DNA from: DATMYQ01 sp035560935
GTDB lineage: Bacteria > Bacillota > Negativicutes > Sporomusales > Sporomusaceae
Assembly: GCA_035560935.1 (NCBI GenBank)
Contig: DATMYQ010000208.1
Location: 1-11,785 of the forward strand
Direction: 5' to 3'
Length of the DNA: 11,785 nt
The notes under the pieces are model-generated. The model was not told the origin of the DNA, ran no database searches, and saw only the letters and a list, made by a program, of their open reading frames with translations. How positions within the stretch are numbered: position 1 is the first letter of the stretch; each line of letters starts with the position of its first letter. Shown in pieces: positions 7,532-11,785 of this stretch. The position numbers and the translations under genes are program-made.

Positions 7532-7870
7532 GTGATTGTGCAGGAACGGGATGTACTGGTTTTGCAGTTGAACGACAAATGTACCCGACGGGTGCTGAAC
7601 TATGGTCCGGAGTTGATGTTGGTGGAGTTTTGCTTCCAAAAAGGCGGCGTAGGTGAACCGCATGCTCATGAAAATCATGAACAAGTCGGCTATATTGTCA
7701 ATGGCAGTTTTGAACTGCAGGTAGGTGACGAGAAAAGGACGGTCACAAAAGGTGATAGCTATTATGCCGGTAAAAATGTTTTGCATGGCGTGGTAGCACT
7801 AGAAGATCACTCGGTAATTATCGACGCTTTCACACCGGCGCGCCAGGATTTTCTCTTAAGAAGGGAATGA
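7532..7870 (+). CDS. kdgF: KdgF-type cupin, unsaturated uronate lyase product ring-opening enzyme
   Basis: Single-domain cupin of 112 residues that matches KdgF, which converts 4,5-unsaturated galacturonate/uronate monomers to the linear 4-deoxy-5-keto uronate used by KduI. The first cupin motif is at 39-58, with metal ligands His44 and His46 and with Gln51. The second contains His85. The tail DAFTPAR gives Asp98, Phe100 and Arg104. As I recall, the reported active-site residues of Yersinia KdgF are Gln55, Asp102, Phe104 and Arg108, which fit at a constant offset of 4. GTG at 7532 is preferred for its upstream AAAGAGGG (7517-7524). An in-frame ATG at 7511 overlaps the kduI stop by 4 nt but lacks a ribosome binding site. 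Translation is probably coupled to kduI. No terminator is visible before the next promoter. Confidence 0.85.
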   Translation: MIVQERDVLVLQLNDKCTRRVLNYGPELMLVEFCFQKGGVGEPHAHENHEQVGYIVNGSFELQVGDEKRTVTKGDSYYAGKNVLHGVVALEDHSVIIDAFTPARQDFLLRRE

Positions 7871-7888
7871 ATTTCCTGATAGTTATAA

Positions 7889-7918
7889 TTGACAATGTCA
7901 TTGGGTGTTTGTTATAAT
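7889..7918 (+). promoter_or_regulatory. Consensus sigma-A promoter of the T-box/ECF operon
   Basis: Perfect TTGACA (7889-7894), an 18-bp spacer and perfect TATAAT (7913-7918) predict a start near 7925, about 338 nt before the first ECF gene. It begins only 19 bp after the kdgF stop, so kdgF transcripts may read through into the leader. Repeats around it are described among the findings. Confidence 0.85.
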
Positions 7919-7924
7919 TGCGTA

Positions 7925-8230
7925 TAAATGTAAATTGCAATTATCGATGACCAGGAAGAGTACTCATCGCAAGAGGGCTACAGCGAGCCAATGGTAGTGG
8001 GAGTTTGGCGCTGCTCGGTATGAGGAATGGGCCTGGGAGATACAGTCCGATCCGCTGCAGGCGGGGTAGGCGCTGTCGGGTTTCTTCCACCGTTATCAGG
8101 AAGCGGATATCGGATGTCTTGTGGGCGTCCCGTATTTTGACTGAGCAGGACTGCCTTTTGGCAGCCAAGCAGGGTGGCACCGCGGGTTAACCCCTCGTCC
8201 CTACGTAATAGGGATGAGGGGGTTTGTTTA
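7925..8230 (+). promoter_or_regulatory. T-box riboswitch, predicted specific for tRNA-Trp
   Basis: A complete T-box leader that would bind uncharged tRNA and prevent premature termination. Stem I: CCAGG (7951-7955) pairs with CCTGG (8032-8036), and ACTCAT (7962-7967) with ATGAG (8020-8024). The AGTA box (7959-7962) faces the 3' specifier side, GAATGGG, whose specifier triplet TGG (8028-8030) reads tryptophan. A distal GTAGTGGGAG-type loop carries the GNUG box. Stem II is 8046-8056 with 8102-8114, stem III CTGCC/GGCAG (8151-8155 with 8160-8164). The canonical T-box sequence AGGGTGGCACCGCG lies at 8171-8184. Its TGGC (8175-8178) should pair with a GCCA tRNA end, meaning discriminator G, as in bacterial tRNA-Trp. 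The terminator follows. The triplet assignment depends on my helix register; GGG or ATG frames fit less well. Confidence 0.95.
8191..8228 (+). terminator. T-box regulatory terminator
   Basis: CCCCTCGTCCCTA (8191-8203) pairs along its whole length, with one G-U, with TAGGGATGAGGGG (8209-8221); the loop is CGTAA and TTTGTTT follows. Its 5' arm also supplies the strand that pairs with the T-box in the competing antiterminator, the expected mutually exclusive arrangement. Confidence 0.92.
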
Positions 8231-8262
8231 TTTTCAGGGGGGCAGAGTAAGGAGGAGATCTT

Positions 8263-9135
8263 ATGCCGGCTATTACATTTCAGGATTTTTCGTATCAATA
8301 TCCCAGCGGACAGGCTGCGTTAGAAAACATTGAACTGCAAATACCCGAAGGATCGTTTACGGTGGTGGCCGGTCCCAGCGGTGCAGGAAAAACAACGTTA
8401 TGCTTGGCCATTGCCGGTGTGGTTCCTCATTATCATGGCGGCCGTGTAGCCGGTAGAGTGACGGTGGCCGGTTTGGATACCCGAATTGCCGGCCTTGCTC
8501 AGATGGCCGAACGGGTGGGAACCGTGATGGAAGACTATGAAAGTCAGCTGGTTTGCCTGACGGTGGAGGAAGATGTGGCCTTTGGACTGGAGAACCGGGG
8601 TATGGCCAGTAAGGATATTATGATCCGGGTAAAAGAAGTGCTGCAATTAACAGGTCTGGAAGGTCGGGGGAAACTGGAAGTATCGGCGCTATCCGGCGGG
8701 CAGAAACAACGCCTGGCCATTGCCGGAGTACTGGCGGTGCAACCAGCGGTGCTGGTGCTGGATGAAGCGACTTCAGCGCTGGATCCGGAAGGGGCCGCCG
8801 ATATTTATCGGTTATTGTACCAATTAAACCGGCAACAAGGCATGACTGTCGTCGTGGTGGAACACGATCTGGCCAAAGTACTGCCGTATGCGGACCAATT
8901 CCTGTTATTGCAGGACGGAAAATTGGCGGAAGCGGGTAAACCGGCAATGGTGTTGACCCAGATGCGACAGCATCGGGTATTTACAGAAGCTTTGCCACCG
9001 TTGTGGCGGCTGAAGCTGGGATTGGAAGAATCGGGTTGCGGGCCGTTGGGCGACTGGCGGGATGAGTCCGACGCCGTGGCGGAATTAACCGGGCGGATCA
9101 CCGGCAGAGAGATGGGAGTGAAAGAAAGTGCTTGA
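8263..9135 (+). CDS. ECF transporter ATPase, first subunit (EcfA1/CbiO-like)
   Basis: One of two ABC ATPases powering an energy-coupling-factor importer at the inner face of the cytoplasmic membrane. The start has AAGGAGG (8249-8255) 7 nt upstream; 290 residues. Walker A is GPSGAGKTT (37-45), the signature LSGGQ (143-147), Walker B VLVLDE with catalytic Glu168, D-loop SALD, and H-loop His201. The Q-loop segment reads VGTVMEDYESQ, placing Glu90 where most ECF ATPases have Gln. About 50 C-terminal residues follow the core fold. The gene is first after the T-box and overlaps the second ATPase gene by 8 nt, giving tight coupling. The canonical signature makes the ATPase assignment secure; the cargo is inferred from the leader and the S component. 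Confidence 0.93.
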   Translation: MPAITFQDFSYQYPSGQAALENIELQIPEGSFTVVAGPSGAGKTTLCLAIAGVVPHYHGGRVAGRVTVAGLDTRIAGLAQMAERVGTVMEDYESQLVCLTVEEDVAFGLENRGMASKDIMIRVKEVLQLTGLEGRGKLEVSALSGGQKQRLAIAGVLAVQPAVLVLDEATSALDPEGAADIYRLLYQLNRQQGMTVVVVEHDLAKVLPYADQFLLLQDGKLAEAGKPAMVLTQMRQHRVFTEALPPLWRLKLGLEESGCGPLGDWRDESDAVAELTGRITGREMGVKESA

Positions 9136-9973
9136 TTTACAGCGGATTTGCTTTGGCTATTCAAACAACATCATGCTGCTGAAGGAATTAAATCTGCATA
9201 TTTCTGCCGGTGAATTTATCGTGGTGGCCGGACGCAACGGCAGCGGTAAAACAACGCTTACCAAGCTGATGATGGGATTGCTGAAACCGACGACCGGACA
9301 TGTGTTGTTTGAGGGTGAAGATGTGACCGGCCAGGGGGCTGACCGGATGGCCCGACATGTGGGGTACGTGTTTCAAAATCCAGACCGCCAAATGTTCCGG
9401 GATACGGTAGGTCAGGAAGTGGCGTACGGGCCGGAACAACTTGGTTTTGAAACCGCGGCAACAGCAGCGGCGGTGGAGGAAGCGCTGCGGCTGACGGACT
9501 TGACCGATTTGGCCGGGGTGTATCCCCGGACTTTGTCCAAAGGCAGAAAGCAGCGAGTGGCCATTGCGTCGGCATTGGCAATGAAACCACGACTGTTGAT
9601 TCTGGACGAACCGACCAGCGGTCAAGATGCCGGCCAACGGGAACAACTGCTGTCGGTGATGACCCGCCTCAATCGCCAGGGAATGACGATCATGCTGGTG
9701 ACCCACGATATGGAAATTCTGACGCGGTATGCTTCGCGAGTGTTGGTGGTTGGTGATGCTGGTTTGGCGTTTGACGGTATGGTAGAGACCCTGTTTAACG
9801 GTGATTATCCGCTGGCGCAGTGGGGACTGAGTGAACCTGCCATTGTTAAAATATCTCGAGGCTTGTCCGCTTTGGGGGTAGCGACTGTGTTCGCGGCGGA
9901 AGAACTTCAAAAAAACATACAGCCGTTGCTGCGAAAGGGGGATGGACATGAACCGCATAGCACCGCTCACTAA
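9128..9973 (+). CDS. ECF transporter ATPase, second subunit (EcfA2/CbiO-like)
   Basis: Partner ATPase of the ECF module, 281 residues, starting at GTG 9128 inside the end of the previous gene with GGGAG upstream. Walker A is GRNGSGKTT (35-43), the Q-loop Gln83 lies in VGYVFQNPDRQ, Walker B is LLILDE with Glu161, and the H-loop is His193. The ABC signature is degenerate, LSKGR (136-140) instead of LSGGQ. LSKGQ-type signatures occur in ECF ATPases as far as I recall, but the Arg is unusual. The two ATPases therefore probably form a heterodimer with one altered ATP site. The gene overlaps the EcfT gene by 26 nt (32 nt if the upstream EcfT ATG is used), so the two are translationally coupled. Confidence 0.93.
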   Translation: MLDLQRICFGYSNNIMLLKELNLHISAGEFIVVAGRNGSGKTTLTKLMMGLLKPTTGHVLFEGEDVTGQGADRMARHVGYVFQNPDRQMFRDTVGQEVAYGPEQLGFETAATAAAVEEALRLTDLTDLAGVYPRTLSKGRKQRVAIASALAMKPRLLILDEPTSGQDAGQREQLLSVMTRLNRQGMTIMLVTHDMEILTRYASRVLVVGDAGLAFDGMVETLFNGDYPLAQWGLSEPAIVKISRGLSALGVATVFAAEELQKNIQPLLRKGDGHEPHSTAH

Positions 9974-10631
9974 ACTGATGGCCACGCTGGCACTTTCCCT
10001 GTGGGCGCTCTTGCTTGCTTCGCTGACGGGATTGGGCATATTGCTATTGGTGCAATTATTATTACTGCTGGTTACCGGTACTTTAAAAAAAACATCGACA
10101 GCTCTGAGAGGCTTGTCACTGGTGGCATTATCGCTGGTGGGTCTGCAATATTTACTGGGTTCCACTCTGGAAGAATCGATCAATAGCGGCTTGCGAATGC
10201 TGGATATGGCCACGGCGTTTATCTGGCTGTTGGCGACGGCCAGACCTCAGGATCTGTCTAGCGCACTGGTCCAACAATGCAGGGTGGCTCCGGAATACGC
10301 GTTCATGTTTACCACCGCATTACGGTTTATTCCGGATTTTTTTGCGGAAAGCCAGGCAGTACAGGAGGCACAGGCTTGCCGCGGGTATTCTACCCGGGGT
10401 AACCGGCTAAAAGCCCTGCTGGCGTATCTGGCAGTGGTGAAACCGCTGGTGCTGAAGGCGGTGAACCGTTCGGAAACCATGGCTATGAGCATGGAAATGC
10501 GCGGCTTTGGCGGCAACGGACCCCGCAGTTTTTCTACCAGTGTGGCATTGGTGAACCGTGACTATGCGGTACTCGCCGCCTTGACCAGTGTAACCGTGGG
10601 ACTGGTGTTGCTGAAGTTGAAATTTTTCTGA
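9948..10631 (+). CDS. ECF transporter transmembrane coupling protein EcfT
   Basis: Integral membrane scaffold that links the ATPases to the substrate-binding S component. ATG at 9948 is favoured over ATG 9942 because AAGGGGG (9935-9941) lies 6 nt before it, whereas it abuts the earlier ATG. The product is 227 residues, shorter than typical EcfT proteins of about 260. Hydrophobic segments occupy about 8-45 and 56-70, with further ones near 88-98 and 150-165 and a C-terminal helix at 198-225. The two coupling-helix motifs are present as ACRG (143-146) and MRG (184-186), corresponding to the x-Arg-Gly signatures that bind the ATPases. RFIPDF and KPLVLKAVNRSE around them are typical of the family. 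It sits between the ATPase genes and the S-component gene in one operon. Confidence 0.92.
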   Translation: MNRIAPLTKLMATLALSLWALLLASLTGLGILLLVQLLLLLVTGTLKKTSTALRGLSLVALSLVGLQYLLGSTLEESINSGLRMLDMATAFIWLLATARPQDLSSALVQQCRVAPEYAFMFTTALRFIPDFFAESQAVQEAQACRGYSTRGNRLKALLAYLAVVKPLVLKAVNRSETMAMSMEMRGFGGNGPRSFSTSVALVNRDYAVLAALTSVTVGLVLLKLKFF

Positions 10632-10679
10632 GCATGAAAACAGGGGCAGGAACTTTTAAAAGAACAGGAGGAAACAATA

Positions 10680-11267
10680 ATGAGTAATATGGACCATAAG
10701 GAAGTCACCGTCATTGAAGGCAAGGGGGGTAAATTTCGCTGGGCGGCGATTTCCGCCATGCTGTTGGCCATCGGTGCTATTTTGCGATTGGTGAGTCCCA
10801 GTATTGCAGGAATTTCGCCGAACTGGATCATTGCTATGTACTGTTTGGCGATTATTTTGACCAAGCCTTCCCTGGGGAGGGCGGCCGGTATCGGTTTAGT
10901 GGCCGGAGCTGTTTGTCTGGCGACTTCCAAATCAATTTTCCCCTATGGAAACCTGATCAGCGAAACGGTGGGGGCGGTTGTTTGTGCGATCCTCGTCAAC
11001 GCAGGCTTTAATGTGCGTCTGGGGTCGTTGAATCTCAAACCGGCGCTGTGCACGATGGTCGGAACTTTATGCAGTGGTTTCACTTTTGTTACTATTGCGA
11101 AACTGGCCCTTTCTCTGCCGGATAAAGTGTACTTCTACGGTATGCTGCCGGTGGTGCTGACAGTAACGGTCATTAATACTGTGGTTGCCCAACTCTTATA
11201 TTTCCCCGCCCAACGCATTTTTGGGGGGGAAACTTCACAATCGGTTACTCGCCAAAAAGTTCAATGA
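10680..11267 (+). CDS. ECF transporter S component, TrpP-like, predicted tryptophan-binding subunit
   Basis: Membrane substrate-binding subunit, 195 residues, with AGGAGG (10666-10671) 8 nt before the ATG. After a charged tail of about 18 residues come five to six hydrophobic helices. The pattern recalls Bacillus TrpP (YhaG): AIGAILRLVSP, then a GISPNWIIAMY segment aligning with the GMKPDMMLIM segment, then SIFPYGNLISE, GTLCSGFTFVTIAKLALSLP and VINTVVAQ near the end. TrpP is a predicted tryptophan transporter; in B. subtilis it is under TRAP control. Here a matching T-box (UGG) heads the operon, which independently supports tryptophan. The S component being encoded with its own EcfA1-A2-T makes this a dedicated transporter. 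Indole derivatives or another aromatic compound cannot be excluded from sequence alone. Confidence 0.82.
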   Translation: MSNMDHKEVTVIEGKGGKFRWAAISAMLLAIGAILRLVSPSIAGISPNWIIAMYCLAIILTKPSLGRAAGIGLVAGAVCLATSKSIFPYGNLISETVGAVVCAILVNAGFNVRLGSLNLKPALCTMVGTLCSGFTFVTIAKLALSLPDKVYFYGMLPVVLTVTVINTVVAQLLYFPAQRIFGGETSQSVTRQKVQ

Positions 11268-11339
11268 TTTTTTGAAATACCAGTAAAGGGTTGGAATCTA
11301 TAGGATGTTGAACGATTATATTTCATCTCAACAAATAAA

Positions 11340-11379
11340 AAAAGAGAAAGCGCAGTTTATCTCTGCGGTTTCTCTTTTC
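11340..11379. terminator. Bidirectional terminator between the ECF operon and the - strand RNA unit
   Basis: AGAGAAAGCGCAG (11343-11355) pairs with CTGCGGTTTCTCT (11363-11375) with one mismatch and a 7-nt loop. On the + strand it ends in TTTT; on the - strand it runs into TTTTTTT. It lies 75 bp after the S-component stop and would end both convergent units. Bases 11268-11340 hold nothing else I can support. Confidence 0.75.
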
Positions 11380-11400
11380 CGTATACAGGATAAAACCAAT

Positions 11401-11441
11401 AAACAACAACCGACCCGCAGGATTGCCACCCTGCGGGTCGG
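11401..11441 (-). terminator. Rho-independent terminator of the - strand RNA unit
   Basis: A perfect 12-bp inverted repeat (CCGACCCGCAGG 11410-11421 with 11430-11441) and an 8-nt loop. Read on the - strand it is followed by TTGTTGTTT, so it terminates leftward transcription. On the + strand the following bases are not T-rich. Confidence 0.75.
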
Positions 11442-11730
11442 CGCACGATTTCCCCTGGCCAACCGCCTGCTTCGGTCCGGGTCCCATCGGCTGTGTTCCG
11501 ATAGGTTCACCGCCATTCCGCCCGAGGGAGTCTTTAGCTTCCTCTTCTTTCGGTTGGGGATGCTGCCGGAGCTAAGTGAAGCTCGCTGCGTTATCCGTCT
11601 GCCAGCATCCGCGTCATTCGTCGCCGGGGTGCAGAAACCGGATAACGGAAAGAGAGGGACTATCCGTTCATTCCCTCTGGGAACTGCCTGATACCGCCAC
11701 TCGATATCGTACGAACAGCCCCGCTTTTCT
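11410..11730 (-). ncRNA. Candidate structured non-coding RNA of about 320 nt, family not recognised
   Basis: The region lies between a - strand promoter and terminator and contains many inverted repeats. CCAACCG (11459-11465) pairs with CGGTTGG (11551-11557), enclosing hairpins CCCATCGG/CCGATAGG (11483-11490 with 11498-11505) and GAGGGAG/CTTCCTC (11524-11530 with 11538-11544). GGATGCTG (11558-11565) pairs with CAGCATCC (11603-11610) around GAGCT/AGCTC. AGAGGGA (11653-11659) pairs with TCCCTCT (11672-11678). Open frames on both strands cross these hairpins and show no known motif or ribosome binding site, so I do not call a protein. No downstream - strand gene exists in the window, which favours a trans-acting RNA over a riboswitch. 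By eye it is not RNase P RNA, tmRNA, SRP RNA or 6S RNA. Confidence 0.5.
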
Positions 11731-11736
11731 GATTTC

Positions 11737-11765
11737 AATATACCATGAGCGGAATAAAAACACAA
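11737..11765 (-). promoter_or_regulatory. Predicted sigma-A promoter of the - strand RNA unit
   Basis: Read on the - strand: TTGTGT (11765-11760), a 17-bp spacer and TATATT (11742-11737) preceded by TGG, an extended -10. The predicted start is near 11730. This agrees with the position of the folded region and its leftward terminator. Confidence 0.6.
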
Positions 11766-11785
11766 TCGAAAATGATGAAATATTC

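Noticed and set aside
8005..8190. 61-codon open frame within the T-box leader
   Set aside because: It coincides with conserved T-box helices; coding potential is incidental. No leader peptide rich in Trp codons is seen.
11410..11441. T-box-like string GCAGGGTGGCAA on the - strand
   Set aside because: It is the loop and stem of a plain terminator. The rest of the T-box sequence, stem I and the downstream antiterminator partner are absent.
11305..11691. 128-codon open frame on the + strand
   Set aside because: It crosses the bidirectional terminator and several hairpins, has no convincing ribosome binding site, and the product is low-information and Arg/Pro/Ser rich.
11328..11765. 145-codon open frame on the - strand
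   Set aside because: It runs through the promoter, the helices and both terminators of the RNA candidate, its start lies upstream of the predicted transcript start, and the product has no recognisable motif.

Overview
The window looks like a chromosomal segment from a diderm Firmicute (Negativicutes, probably a Sporomusaceae relative). That is inference. It carries an AcrAB-type RND efflux pump whose adaptor has a lipoprotein signal, which implies an outer membrane. It also has typical Firmicute features: strong AGGAGG-type ribosome binding sites, a T-box riboswitch and a DeoR regulator in a sugar operon. All recognised protein genes lie on the + strand. No rRNA, tRNA, CRISPR or insertion sequence was found.

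Layout. (1) 94-4421: a two-gene RND operon (membrane-fusion lipoprotein plus 1049-residue permease), closed by a 14-bp perfect terminator hairpin. No TolC-like channel is adjacent. (2) 4422-5480: a promoter with an extended -10, a folded leader-like segment of about 130 nt ending in a terminator-like hairpin, then a truncated, degenerate GGDEF-HD-GYP protein. (3) 5481-7870: a terminator, a promoter region with a tandem repeat, then deoR-type regulator, kduI and kdgF, a small uronate-catabolism operon. (4) 7889-11267: a consensus promoter, a complete T-box leader and four genes of an ECF transporter (two ATPases, EcfT and a TrpP-like S component). (5) 11268-11785: no convincing protein gene. 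It holds a bidirectional terminator and, on the - strand, a promoter-to-terminator unit of about 320 nt rich in helices, a candidate unassigned structured RNA.

The best-supported story is region 4. The T-box specifier reads UGG (Trp), the T-box UGGC predicts a G discriminator as in bacterial tRNA-Trp, and the last gene resembles the TrpP family. Together these indicate a dedicated tryptophan ECF transporter that is switched on when tRNA-Trp is uncharged. In region 3, KdgF would linearise unsaturated uronate and KduI would isomerise the product, probably under the DeoR regulator. The two candidate RNAs in regions 2 and 5 share a short motif and are the least explained parts of the window.
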